NCBI RefSeq assembly: GCF_022524485.1
Contig: NZ_JAKXMK010000006.1
Location: forward strand, 244,768-308,767
Direction of reading: 5' to 3'
DNA: 64,000 bases
Origin: Pseudonocardia alaniniphila
GTDB lineage: Bacteria; Actinomycetota; Actinomycetes; Mycobacteriales; Pseudonocardiaceae
Below are positions 54,316-64,000 of this stretch, one piece after another (position 1 is the stretch's first letter; the number at the start of each line of letters is the position of its first letter). A program made the translations under genes and the position numbers. The notes under the pieces were generated by a model. The model did no database searches, was not told where the DNA came from, and saw nothing but the letters and a program-made list of their open reading frames with translations.

Positions 54316-55341
54316 GTGACCTACCTCGCCGCGCCCGACCGTTACGAGTCCACCTTCCGCCGCTGCGGACGCAGCGGTCTGGACCTTCCCGCGATCTCCC
54401 TCGGGCTCTGGCACAACTTCGGCGACGACAAACCGCTCGAGACGCAGCGAGCCATCCTGCGGCGCGCGTTCGACCGGGGGATCACGCACTTCGACCTCGC
54501 CAACAACTACGGGCCGCCCTACGGCAGCGCCGAGCGCAACTTCGGCACGATCTTCGCCCAGGACTTCCGCCCGTACCGCGACGAGCTGATCCTCTCCACG
54601 AAGGCCGGCTACGACATGTGGCCCGGGCCCTACGGCCAGGGCGGGGGATCCCGGAAGTACCTGCTGGCGAGCCTCGACCAGTCGCTCGCACGGATGGGCG
54701 TGGACTACGTCGACATCTTCTACAGCCACCGCTTCGACCCCACCACTCCGCTCGAGGAGACGATGGGGGCGCTCGACACCGCCGTGCGTTCCGGGAAGGC
54801 CCTCTACGCCGGCATCTCCTCCTACAACGGGGAACGCACCCGGGAAGCGGCCGCGATCCTGCGCGAGCTCGGCACCCCCCTGCTGATCCACCAGCCGTCG
54901 TACTCGATGCTCAACCGCTGGATCGAGGAGGACCTGCTCGACGTGCTCGGGGAGACGGGCGTCGGGTGCATCGCGTTCTCACCGCTCGCGCAGGGAATGC
55001 TCACCAGCAAGTACCTCAACGGGGTGCCAGGCAACTCGCGCGCGGCGCAAGGCAAGTCGCTCTCACCCGACCTGCTCACCGAGAAGACCATCGCCCACGT
55101 GCGCGCCCTCGACGAGATGGCGGCGACGCGCGGCCAGTCGCTCGCGCAGATGGCGCTGGCCTGGGCCCTGCGCGACCCGCGGATGACGTCGCTGGTGATC
55201 GGGGCCAGCAGCGTCGACCAGCTCGACGACAGCCTCGGTGCGCTCGCGAACCTCGACTTCACCAGCGACGAACTGGACCGCATCGACCAGCACGCCGTGG
55301 AAGCCGGGATCAACCTCTGGGCCCGCTCCTCGCAGAACTGA
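54316..55341 (+). CDS. aldo/keto reductase, YghZ (glyceraldehyde-3-phosphate reductase)-like
   Basis: A 341-residue aldo/keto reductase close to the YghZ/Gpr type, known for L-glyceraldehyde 3-phosphate and methylglyoxal reduction. The tetrad is visible: Asp and Tyr in HFDLANNYGPPYGSAE, Lys in LSTKAGYDMWPGPYG, His in IFYSHRFDP. The segment SLGLWHNFGDD and the ending NLDFTSDELDRID are also typical. The GTG at 54316 is used behind GGCAGGA. It follows lysR by 63 bp and its stop lies 10 bp from the convergent sigma gene. Confidence 0.9.
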   Translation: MTYLAAPDRYESTFRRCGRSGLDLPAISLGLWHNFGDDKPLETQRAILRRAFDRGITHFDLANNYGPPYGSAERNFGTIFAQDFRPYRDELILSTKAGYDMWPGPYGQGGGSRKYLLASLDQSLARMGVDYVDIFYSHRFDPTTPLEETMGALDTAVRSGKALYAGISSYNGERTREAAAILRELGTPLLIHQPSYSMLNRWIEEDLLDVLGETGVGCIAFSPLAQGMLTSKYLNGVPGNSRAAQGKSLSPDLLTEKTIAHVRALDEMAATRGQSLAQMALAWALRDPRMTSLVIGASSVDQLDDSLGALANLDFTSDELDRIDQHAVEAGINLWARSSQN

Positions 55342-55351
55342 GCGACGCGGC

Positions 55352-56356
55352 TCAGTCCGGGACGGGCTTGCCCTCCGCGTCGAGCCGCAGCGGGAGCCCG
55401 AACATCGGGAACAGCGTCTCCACGTCGAGGAACGAGGTGTACCCGCGGATGCGGCCCTGGTCGATCTCCAGCACCTGCACGGCCCACCCGAAGTAGCCGT
55501 CTCCGTCGGGATCACGCCGGTACTGGCCGAACGACGGCTGCCCGTTGGCCTCCAGCGGCACCAACCGCGACCCTGCGCAGCCGATTCCGTGGCCGGTCCA
55601 GAAGGTGCTGATCTCCTTTGGGCCCTGCAGCCACAACGTGAACGGCGGCATGTTCAGGATGGCGTCGTCGTGCAGCAGCGTGACGAGCTCGGCGACGTCG
55701 TACCGCTCGAACGCGTCGGCGTAGCGCGTCAGGAGCGCGCGATGGTCGTCGTCCATCTCGTCGACCGGCGCGGGGCTGTCGAGGTTGTTCTCCGCGAGGG
55801 TGGCCCTGGCTCGCTGCAGGGCACTGTTGACCGAGGCGACCGTGGTGCCGAGCAGCTCGGCGACCTCCGACGCCTTCCACTGCAGCACCTCGCGCAGGAT
55901 CAGCACCGCACGCTGCCGTGCGGGCAGGTGCTGCAATGCAGCGACGAACGCGAGCCGGACGGACTCCCGGGACACCGCCACCTCCGCGGGATCGGCCACA
56001 GTGGGTAGGACGCGGGCGTCGGGGATGGGCTCCAGCCAGGAGATCTCGCTGGTGGGAGGGTCGAGCGGCGCCTCAGCGGACCCCGCCTGCCCGAAGTCCA
56101 TCGGCCGGGCCCGCCGCTTGCGGCCGTCGAGCATGGTGAGGCAGACGTTCGTGGCGATCTTGTAGAGCCAGGAACGCACCGAGGAGCGACCCTCGAAACG
56201 GTCGAACGACCGCCATGCCCGCACCATCGTGTCCTGCACGGCGTCCTCGGCGTCGGCCGACGAACCGAGCATGCGGTAGCAGTACGCCGTGAGCTCCACC
56301 CGATGCTGCTCCCACGTTGTGGGCGGGGCGGCATCTTCGGTGGCGAGATCACTCAT
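55352..56356 (-). CDS. ECF sigma factor with SnoaL-like domain (SigG-like)
   Basis: A 334-residue sigma factor. Region 2: CYRMLGSSADAEDAVQDTMVRAWRSFDRFEGRSSVRSWLYKIATN in blocks; region 4: LPARQRAVLILREVLQWKASEVAELLGTTVASVNSALQRAR in blocks. The C-terminal 130 residues form a SnoaL/NTF2-like domain (DVAELVTLLHDDAILNMPPFTLWLQG). Length and layout fit the mycobacterial SigG group. No anti-sigma factor gene is next to it, so the C-terminal domain may act in its place. GGAGAGGGG precedes the ATG. Confidence 0.88.
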   Translation of the reverse strand: MSDLATEDAAPPTTWEQHRVELTAYCYRMLGSSADAEDAVQDTMVRAWRSFDRFEGRSSVRSWLYKIATNVCLTMLDGRKRRARPMDFGQAGSAEAPLDPPTSEISWLEPIPDARVLPTVADPAEVAVSRESVRLAFVAALQHLPARQRAVLILREVLQWKASEVAELLGTTVASVNSALQRARATLAENNLDSPAPVDEMDDDHRALLTRYADAFERYDVAELVTLLHDDAILNMPPFTLWLQGPKEISTFWTGHGIGCAGSRLVPLEANGQPSFGQYRRDPDGDGYFGWAVQVLEIDQGRIRGYTSFLDVETLFPMFGLPLRLDAEGKPVPD

Positions 56357-56455
56357 CCGGGGTCCCCTCTCCTCGCGCGTGTGGCTTCGCGCCCGTGCGG
56401 GGCAGCGTAGGGGGCGACACCGACAAAACCACCAACGATGACGTGAACGGGTCCG

Positions 56456-57673
56456 TTACGCCTGCTGCGACGCCGGTTTCCGCCCGACCAGCAGATCGCG
56501 GCCCGCGAGGACACCGACGACGCCCTGCGGCACGAACAGCACGAGCAGCAGCAGGAGCGGGAGCGTCCACGATCCGGTGGCGTCGTGCACCACGCCGACG
56601 ATGAACGGGCCCACCGCGGCGAGCATGTAGCCGATGCTCTGCGCCATTCCGGACAGCTGCGAGGTGTGCGGTGCGTCGGGGGAGCGGAGCCCCACCAGGG
56701 TCAGGGCGAGCCCGAGCGCCGCACCCTGCCCGAGGCCGAGCAGCGCCATCGACGGAATCTCGCCCCCCGGCAGCAGGATGACGCCGATCAGACCCAGTGC
56801 CGAGACACCCGTGATGACGAGAGCGACCGCTCGCTGCCTGCGGAATCGCGCGGCGAGCATCGGCGCGGCCATGGATCCGATGATGCCGACGAAGCTGGCC
56901 AGCGACAGCAGCCACCCTGCCGCCTCCGCGCCGAACCCGCGGCCCACGAACACGGCGGGGATCCACGCCGAGACGGCGTAGTAGCCGAGCGACTGCAAAC
57001 CCATGAACCCCGTGACCTGCCAGGCCAGCCTGTCACGCCAGAGCCCGCCCACCCCTCCCGTCGAACCGATGCGGTGGACCCGCCGCGTCTGCGGGAGCCA
57101 GATCACCAACGCGACAAGCGCGAACAGGCCCCACACGGCAAGCGCGCCGCGCCAACTCAGGCCCGCCGCCTGCGCCACCGGCACCGTGATCCCGGCGGCA
57201 AGCGCACCACCTGCGGAGACCGCCATCGTGTACAGCCCCGTCATCACGCCGGTGCGGTGGGAGAAGTCCCGTTTGATCAGGGCGGGGAGCAACACGTTGC
57301 CGGTGGCGATCGCGGCGCCGGCCATCACGTTTCCGACGAAGAGCAGAGCCACCAGGCCCACCGAGCGGACGGCGAAGCCCGCGCACAGCAGCACCAGCGC
57401 GCCGAGGATCGTGCGCTCGATGCCGAACCGCCGCGCCAGCCAGGGAGCAGCCGGCGCGAACAGGCCGAAGCAGAACACGGGCAACGCGCTCAGCACCCCG
57501 GCCGCCGTGCTCGACAGCTCCTCGGCCGCCGCGATCTCCGACAGCACCGGGGCGACACCGACGACAGCAGGCCGCAGGTTCGCCGCGACCAGCACGATGG
57601 CGACGCCGATCCACAACGACGTCATGCGCGCGGACAGGCGTGGCCGGGACTCCGTCGTGACGGCGGCGTTCAC
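56456..57673 (-). CDS. MFS transporter, CynX/NimT family
   Basis: A 405-residue protein with twelve predicted helices. Typical CynX-type start: AIVLVAANLRPAVVGVAPVLSEI, then LPVFCFGLFAPAAPWLARRFG and GNVLLPALIKRDFSHRTGVMTGLYTMAVS in parts. Relatives carry cyanate, nitroimidazoles or small anions, but the substrate here is open. The GTG start overlaps the stop of the upstream FadR-type regulator by 4 bp, so the regulator very likely controls transport. Confidence 0.9.
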   Translation of the reverse strand: MNAAVTTESRPRLSARMTSLWIGVAIVLVAANLRPAVVGVAPVLSEIAAAEELSSTAAGVLSALPVFCFGLFAPAAPWLARRFGIERTILGALVLLCAGFAVRSVGLVALLFVGNVMAGAAIATGNVLLPALIKRDFSHRTGVMTGLYTMAVSAGGALAAGITVPVAQAAGLSWRGALAVWGLFALVALVIWLPQTRRVHRIGSTGGVGGLWRDRLAWQVTGFMGLQSLGYYAVSAWIPAVFVGRGFGAEAAGWLLSLASFVGIIGSMAAPMLAARFRRQRAVALVITGVSALGLIGVILLPGGEIPSMALLGLGQGAALGLALTLVGLRSPDAPHTSQLSGMAQSIGYMLAAVGPFIVGVVHDATGSWTLPLLLLLVLFVPQGVVGVLAGRDLLVGRKPASQQA

Positions 57674-58353
57674 CGGCTTCCCTCGACAAGCCGCCGGGCG
57701 GCCGCGAGGTAACTGTCCGCCGCCGCACGGGCCGCGGCAGGGTCGGATGCGGCGATCGCCGCCGCGAGTTCGTCATGGCCGGGGATGGCGGCCCGGTCAT
57801 GATCGAGCTCGGCGATCTCGGCGACCGTGCGCTGCAGTGCCTCGGTCAGCCCGGCGTAGAGGTCGATGAGCACGGGGTTGCCGGTGGCGGCGATCACAGC
57901 GAAGTGGAAGGCGAGGTCCGCGGAGACGAAGGCCGCTCGGTCACCGCCGTCGCACGAGGCCCGGCGAGCGTCCGCGGCGGCCTGGATGGCGGCCAGGTCC
58001 GCGTCGGTGCGCCGCAGCGCAGCAACCGCGGCGGCATCGCGTTCCAGGCTCGTCCGTACCGCGAGCACGTCGAGCGCCGCTGAGCGCCGGGCCCGGCGAA
58101 GGATGGCGGCGCGGAGTCCATTGGTCGCACGCACGTAGGTACCGTCACCACGGCGGGGCTCGAGCAGGCCGGCGTGTTCGAGGGCCCGCACGGCCTCCCG
58201 CACGCTGTTGCGACCGACACCGAGGGCCGCGACGAGTTCGGGCTCCGGCGGGATCTTCGATCCGAGCGGCCACTCACCGCTCTCGATCAGCTGCTCGAAC
58301 TGCGTCACGATCTCGTCGCACACCCGTCCGGTGCGCACGGCAGATAGACCCAC
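57670..58353 (-). CDS. FadR/GntR-family regulator (FCD domain)
   Basis: A 227-residue GntR-type repressor. Winged helix about 8-75 (PLGSKIPPEPELVAALGVGRNSVREAVRALEHAGLLEPRRGDGTYV in blocks) and an all-helical FCD effector domain about 90-225 with metal-binding-type positions (RTSLERDAAAVAA, DLAFHFAVIAATGNPVL, HDELAAAI). FCD proteins sense small organic acids. It is co-translated with the MFS gene. An inverted repeat 11 bp upstream of the start may be its operator. Confidence 0.9.
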   Translation of the reverse strand: MGLSAVRTGRVCDEIVTQFEQLIESGEWPLGSKIPPEPELVAALGVGRNSVREAVRALEHAGLLEPRRGDGTYVRATNGLRAAILRRARRSAALDVLAVRTSLERDAAAVAALRRTDADLAAIQAAADARRASCDGGDRAAFVSADLAFHFAVIAATGNPVLIDLYAGLTEALQRTVAEIAELDHDRAAIPGHDELAAAIAASDPAAARAAADSYLAAARRLVEGSR

Positions 58354-58364
58354 GAATCAATCCT

Positions 58365-58377
58365 AACATCCCATGTT
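58365..58377. promoter_or_regulatory. inverted repeat upstream of the FadR-type gene
   Basis: AACAT-CCC-ATGTT is a perfect 5-3-5 inverted repeat 11 bp before the FadR-type start codon. It is a good size for a GntR/FadR dimer and probably mediates autoregulation of the regulator/MFS operon. Confidence 0.45.
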
Positions 58378-58536
58378 TGAGGCTCCGGTCCGTCGCAGAC
58401 CGGAAAGAAGAGCTCGTACCGTCGTCACCCGCATTCACGACAAGCAGGACGATTCGATTCCTACCTCAGGTGAGTTGCGAGTCACTCGGGCGGGCAGGGC
58501 AATAATCGACGGTGCCCGGAACCGAAGCGCAGCTGA

Positions 58537-60030
<1,494 letters not shown>

Positions 60031-60039
60031 CGCCCGCCC

Positions 60040-60065
60040 GGCCCGGCTCCCACGGGAGCCGGGCC
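60040..60065. terminator. bidirectional hairpin between ilvC and the recombinase gene
   Basis: GGCCCGGCTCCC (60040-60051) and GGGAGCCGGGCC (60054-60065) are exact complements, giving about 11 bp of stem with a very small loop, between two convergent genes. Confidence 0.8.
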
Positions 60066-60081
60066 GGGGGAGCGGGTCGCC

Positions 60082-60966
60082 TCACTCACCCGACACGGCC
60101 CGCAGAAGCTCTACGCACCGCTCACACCGCTCGCCGGACACCAGCTCCTGCCACGTCGTGTCGGGCTGTCGCACCCAGTCCGCATCGATCAGGTGCGCCG
60201 GTGTGTTCGTGACCATGTCCAGGGCGTGCACCACGGCGAGCCCACCGGACTGCCCCACTTCGCGCGCGGTGATCCATCGCAGCCGCATGCCGTCCTGTCC
60301 GCCGAGCGCCGCCTGCACGCTGCTGGTCGACCACACCGCGCCTCCTCGGGCGGTCGGCTCTCCGTCGGCAGTGAGGCCCTCCGCGATCGCACGGAGCGTC
60401 GAACCGGCAGCCCGCTCCTCGAGCACGCGGCGCACCACACGCTCCGGCAGCACGGCCGGGCGCCCGAGCCGCACGCCGGCAGCCCGCTTCGCCGCGAGCG
60501 CATCCTTCGTCCGCTGCGAGATCACACGGCGCTCGTACTGCGCCGTGCTGGCGACCATGTGTGCCACCAGCTCACCAGAGGGCGTCGAGGTGTCGACGTC
60601 GACATCGAGACACACGAGCCGCCAACCCTGCCGCGAGGCGCGGTCCAGCAGGCCGGAGAAGTCGTGCACCGATCGCGAGATGCGGTCGAGCTTGGACGCG
60701 ATCAGCACCTCGGCGCCGCCTGCTTCCAGCCGAGCGAGCGCGGAGTCCAGCTCCGGCCGGTCGAGGTCGCGTCCCGACCAGGCGGAGTCGATCACCCACT
60801 CCACCCTGGTCCAGCCGCGGCGGACGATCTCGGCCTGGATCGCCATGCGCTGGGCGTCGAGCCCGGCGCCGGACTCGGCCTGCTGCTCAGTGCTCACCCG
60901 CAGGTAGGCGAGCACGCGGGGGTCGCCGGTCGAGCGCGCGCGGCGGGTGCGGCGGGGACTGGTCAC
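60082..60966 (-). CDS. serine recombinase (resolvase family)
   Basis: A 294-residue recombinase. The catalytic domain (about 15-150) has the nucleophile S25 in AYLRVSTEQQ and the arginine motif SKLDRISRSVHDF. A resolvase-type helix-turn-helix follows (about 165-210; RVVRRVLEERAAGSTLRAIAEGL). The last 75 residues are unusual: a beta-rich stretch with two cysteines, ERCERCVELLRA. It is larger than a transposon resolvase and smaller than a phage integrase. The GTG start is used. No transposase, inverted repeats or phage genes are beside it. Confidence 0.88.
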   Translation of the reverse strand: MTSPRRTRRARSTGDPRVLAYLRVSTEQQAESGAGLDAQRMAIQAEIVRRGWTRVEWVIDSAWSGRDLDRPELDSALARLEAGGAEVLIASKLDRISRSVHDFSGLLDRASRQGWRLVCLDVDVDTSTPSGELVAHMVASTAQYERRVISQRTKDALAAKRAAGVRLGRPAVLPERVVRRVLEERAAGSTLRAIAEGLTADGEPTARGGAVWSTSSVQAALGGQDGMRLRWITAREVGQSGGLAVVHALDMVTNTPAHLIDADWVRQPDTTWQELVSGERCERCVELLRAVSGE

Positions 60967-60992
60967 GCCTCAACTTTACGAGATACGGGCCT

Positions 60993-61211
60993 TTAACGTA
61001 AATCTGAGCCGGGGGAGAGATCCGAGCCAGGGGAGTGGCCCCCCTTCGGCCCCCGGCCCAGGGACTCCAGTGCCTCGGCCGCGCCCGCGAGATACGCCCG
61101 CTGCGCGTCGTCGGCCGCCACCTCACCGGCGTCCACGGCAGCCAGGACAGCGCGCAGCGAGGCGGCGACGCGCGCAGGATCGGGCACGCCATCAGGCTCG
61201 CCTCGAGGCAT
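60993..61211 (-). CDS. small protein of unknown function
   Basis: A 72-residue protein, helical in its core (DPARVAASLRAVLAAVDAGEV, DDAQRAYLAGAAEALESLG). The C-terminus repeats SPGSDL twice. I do not recognise a named family. The Ala-rich amphipathic helices and normal codon use favour a real gene. It ends 26 bp before the recombinase start on the same strand and may be co-transcribed. The ATG at 61211 is preferred to one 15 codons earlier. Confidence 0.55.
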   Translation of the reverse strand: MPRGEPDGVPDPARVAASLRAVLAAVDAGEVAADDAQRAYLAGAAEALESLGRGPKGGHSPGSDLSPGSDLR

Positions 61212-61320
61212 GGGCCACAGCCTGCCGTGGGACGTGCGCAAGTGCACGCACCACAAGCTCCACGGCCCCGGCCGGCACCCGGTCGGGCGGCCCGAAGCCC
61301 CAACTGGCGAGGCTCCTCGT

Positions 61321-61336
61321 TCGAAGATACGTTCGA
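61321..61336. promoter_or_regulatory. LexA (SOS) box-like site before the DUF3072 gene
   Basis: TCGAAGATACGTTCGA differs at one position (G for C at position 6) from the actinobacterial LexA pattern TCGAAC-N4-GTTCGA. It ends 3 bp before the ATG of the DUF3072 gene. A LexA dimer here would block both transcription and leaderless translation start. Confidence 0.5.
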
Positions 61337-61339
61337 TTC

Positions 61340-61552
61340 ATGAGTCAGAACAACGCCCCCGCGGATCCCACAGCAGCGAAAGACCCGGACGAGTGGACCA
61401 CCGGCGACGAGCCGATGACGGGCGCCCAGAGTTCCTACCTGCAGACACTGGCACGGGAAGCCGGCGAGCCTGCGCCGTCCGACGACCTGTCCAAGGCGGA
61501 TGCCTCGAAGCGGATCGACGAACTGCAGGAACGCACCGGCCGCGGCCGCTGA
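61340..61552 (+). CDS. DUF3072 family small protein
   Basis: A 70-residue hydrophilic protein with the DUF3072 signature DEWTTGDEPMTGAQSSYLQTLAREAGE in parts, followed by SKADASKRIDELQE, which resembles a helical DNA- or protein-binding hairpin. Function unknown; widespread in actinobacteria and proteobacteria. A LexA-box-like site lies directly before the start. A hairpin follows the stop. Confidence 0.85.
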   Translation: MSQNNAPADPTAAKDPDEWTTGDEPMTGAQSSYLQTLAREAGEPAPSDDLSKADASKRIDELQERTGRGR

Positions 61553-61574
61553 ACCAGCGGCACTCCACGCTGGT
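61553..61574 (+). terminator. hairpin after the DUF3072 gene
   Basis: ACCAGCG-GCACTCCA-CGCTGGT gives a 7-bp stem with an 8-nt loop immediately past the stop codon. Confidence 0.5.
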
Positions 61575-61680
61575 CGGCGCTACGTTATGACAGCCCACCA
61601 TCACTCGGTGCGGGTGGCCGGGCCGTCCCGTCATCGTGTCCACCAGCGCAACTCCGGCGCGGCATGGCACGATCTCGCGC

Positions 61681-62130
61681 GTGCCCAGCAGACCCGCCGC
61701 GACCCAACAGCTGCGTGACCTCGCGCTGCTGCGCCGCGTCCGCGATCGGATGGACCGGGAGTACGCGCAGCCACTCGACGTCGAGGCGCTCGCCCGCGGC
61801 GTGAACATGTCGGCCGGTCACCTCAGCCGCCAGTTCCGGCTCGCCTACGGCGAATCGCCCTACGCGTATCTGATGACGCGGCGCATCGAGCGCGCGATGG
61901 CGCTGCTGCAGCGTGGCGACCTCAGCGTCACCGAGATCTGTTTCGCAGTCGGCTGCTCGTCGCTGGGCACCTTCAGCACGCGCTTCACCGAACTGGTCGG
62001 CGTGCCACCCAGCGTCTACCGACGCCAGGTGACCGGCGCGACGGCGGGCATGCCTCCGTGCGTGGCGAAGCAGGTGACCAGACCGATCAGGAATCGAGAA
62101 GCGCCGGTCACCGAGCCGCACCTAGCGTGA
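61681..62130 (+). CDS. AraC-family regulator (DNA-binding domain only)
   Basis: A 149-residue protein that is mostly an AraC double helix-turn-helix (about 12-115; MSAGHLSRQFRLAYGESPYAYLM, LSVTEICFAVGCSSLGTFSTRFTELVG). It has no sensor domain. A 30-residue basic tail follows. The GTG at 61681 matches the family start; a GTG at 61636 is open. The downstream VOC gene can begin with a GTG overlapping this stop by 4 bp, so the pair is co-translated, a common AraC/VOC arrangement. Confidence 0.85.
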   Translation: MPSRPAATQQLRDLALLRRVRDRMDREYAQPLDVEALARGVNMSAGHLSRQFRLAYGESPYAYLMTRRIERAMALLQRGDLSVTEICFAVGCSSLGTFSTRFTELVGVPPSVYRRQVTGATAGMPPCVAKQVTRPIRNREAPVTEPHLA

Positions 62131-62135
62131 CCGTC

Positions 62136-62546
62136 ATGGATCTCAGCATCTACCAGACATTCCTCCCACACGACGACCCCAAGGCCTCCCTGGCCTTCTA
62201 CCGCGACACCCTCGGCTTCGAGGTCCGCAACGACGTCGAGTACGAGGGGATGCACTGGATCACGATCGGCCCCGCCGACCAGCCCGGCACGTCGATCGTC
62301 CTGCACCCGCCTGCCGCCGACCCCGGCATCACCGACGACGAGCGCCGCACCATCGCCGAGATGATGGCCAAGGGCACCTACGCCAGCATCAACCTGGCCA
62401 CCAAGGACCTCGACGCCACCTTCGAGCGGCTTCAGGCCGGCGACGCCGAGGTCGTCCAGGAGCCGACCGACCAGCCATGGGGCGTTCGCGACTGCGCCTT
62501 CCGCGATCCCGCGGGCTGCATGGTCCGCATCTTCGAGGTGCGCTGA
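62136..62546 (+). CDS. VOC-family (glyoxalase/dioxygenase-like) protein
   Basis: A 136-residue vicinal-oxygen-chelate protein with two beta-alpha-beta-beta-beta modules (TFLPHDDPKASLAFYRDTLGFEVRND in parts; YASINLATKDLDATFERLQ). The C-terminal RDPAGCMVRIFE holds the usual metal-site position. Roles in the family include drug binding, glyoxalase and extradiol cleavage, so the function stays open. A GTG at 62127 is an equally good start, because it overlaps the AraC stop as GTGA. Confidence 0.88.
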   Translation: MDLSIYQTFLPHDDPKASLAFYRDTLGFEVRNDVEYEGMHWITIGPADQPGTSIVLHPPAADPGITDDERRTIAEMMAKGTYASINLATKDLDATFERLQAGDAEVVQEPTDQPWGVRDCAFRDPAGCMVRIFEVR

Positions 62547-62816
62547 GCCGTCCGGCCACCACACGGCCTGACCTGCTGCGCGAACACCACCCCGCGGCGG
62601 AGGGCGGCCCCTGAGTGCCGCCCCCGTCCCGCTCCCGCGCTCGGCGTCCTCGAGGCGTCGTGGTGCCACCCCGTGCGCCGTACCCGGTGCCGCTGTCCTC
62701 CAGCCAGGACGGCGATGCACTGCTGCCGTCGAACGCCGCCATCGACGTCGACGACCGGCTGGACGTCCCACCCGGCACGGCGCCGGGGCGTCGCTCGTCC
62801 TCGGAGGAGATCCCCC

Positions 62817-63044
62817 ATGAACTGGAACAAGAGGGTTCGGCAGGTCCATCGCTGGCTGTCCATCGCCTTCACGGTCACTGTCGTCGCCACCACCGTCGCC
62901 TTGCTGCAGGAGGAGCCCGCCATCTGGGTGTCCTACACGCCACTGCTCCCGCTGGCCCTGCTCCTGCTCACCGGCTTGTACCTGTTCGCGCTGCCGTACG
63001 CCGCCAAGCGGAACGGCAGGCGGCGCGCCGCTCGCGCGAACTAA
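62817..63044 (+). CDS. small two-helix membrane protein
   Basis: A 75-residue protein with a basic start (MNWNKRVRQVHRWLSIAF) and two membrane helices (SIAFTVTVVATTVALL; LLPLALLLLTGLYLFALPY), ending in a basic tail. GGAGGAG precedes the ATG. The RxxHRWLS segment is frequent in small membrane proteins of unknown function. It lies between the VOC and the UvrA-like genes on the same strand. The 270 bp before it hold no convincing gene. Confidence 0.75.
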   Translation: MNWNKRVRQVHRWLSIAFTVTVVATTVALLQEEPAIWVSYTPLLPLALLLLTGLYLFALPYAAKRNGRRRAARAN

Positions 63045-63173
63045 CCCGGATATGCGGCACGCCTGATCAGCTGGAGAGCGTGCCGACGAACGAGAACCCG
63101 ACTTACTGCGCCAAGATGGTCGGCCCGAGCCAGGCGACGCCGACGGTGGCCGCGCCCCACAGATGGAGACACG

Positions 63174-64000
<827 letters not shown>

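Noticed and set aside
62547..62816. Possible remnant gene between the VOC and small membrane protein genes
   Set aside because: Frames on both strands are short and low in complexity; nothing resembles a broken copy of a known gene.
63045..63173. Possible decayed gene just before the second UvrA paralogue
   Set aside because: Only 129 bp, no start signal and no recognisable motif; it is treated as the promoter region.

Overview
This is high-GC actinobacterial DNA. The neighbourhood pgsA2-like / gcvH / garA / bifunctional nuclease / MerR / gcvP, an F420-dependent glucose-6-phosphate dehydrogenase, several other F420-type enzymes, many GTG starts, 4-bp ATGA/GTGA gene overlaps and two ECF sigma factors with SnoaL-like tails all fit a Pseudonocardia-like member of the Pseudonocardiales. 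The genus is an inference. No rRNA, tRNA, CRISPR array, insertion sequence or prophage was seen.

Layout. 0-10 kb: tail of a GcvT-family gene, aldo/keto reductase, recQ, a GntR/UTRA regulator, a DUF2071 protein, a heterodimeric ABC exporter and fgd. 9.6-14.1 kb: stress/signalling genes (ChaB-like, DUF4235, an RsbW-type ATPase, a BTAD/SARP-like regulator behind tandem direct repeats, and a coupled MEDS-ATPase / MEDS-STAS pair). 14.2-16.4 kb: a TPP enzyme coupled to an OsmC protein. 16.4-23.9 kb: the conserved glycine-cleavage block, with a tandem glycine riboswitch directly before gcvP. 23.9-25.7 kb: a lone M91-type metalloprotease gene with an N-terminal motif typical of proteins linked to extracellular contractile injection systems (eCIS), bracketed by near-identical 19-bp direct repeats. 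25.7-39.5 kb: a conserved actinobacterial protein, two CNNM/CorC proteins, coaA, two MarR regulators, a double DUF427 protein, asnB, a Ser/Thr kinase with its membrane part at the N-terminus coupled to a multi-pass membrane protein, a TauE/SafE permease and a quinone oxidoreductase.

39.5-48.7 kb is the most striking part: seven minus-strand genes in tight array, PadR - DrrA-like ATPase - DrrB-like permease - Ddn-like F420 reductase - DrrC-like short UvrA - SNF2 helicase - SWIM protein. Four of the six junctions are 4-bp start/stop overlaps, and two copies of a 12-bp operator-like repeat lie between padR and the ATPase gene. It looks like a layered response to a DNA-binding toxic compound: export, reduction, removal from DNA and remodelling of the bound DNA.

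48.8-64 kb: a DUF4232 lipoprotein, an ECF41 sigma factor facing its usual carboxymuconolactone-decarboxylase partner, DUF2000, an AraC regulator overlapping an F420-type oxidoreductase tail to tail, LysR, an aldo/keto reductase, a SigG-like sigma factor, an MFS transporter coupled to a FadR regulator, a long class II (plant-type) ketol-acid reductoisomerase, a lone serine recombinase, a DUF3072 gene behind a LexA-box-like site, an AraC/VOC pair, a small membrane protein and the start of a second short UvrA paralogue cut by the window edge.
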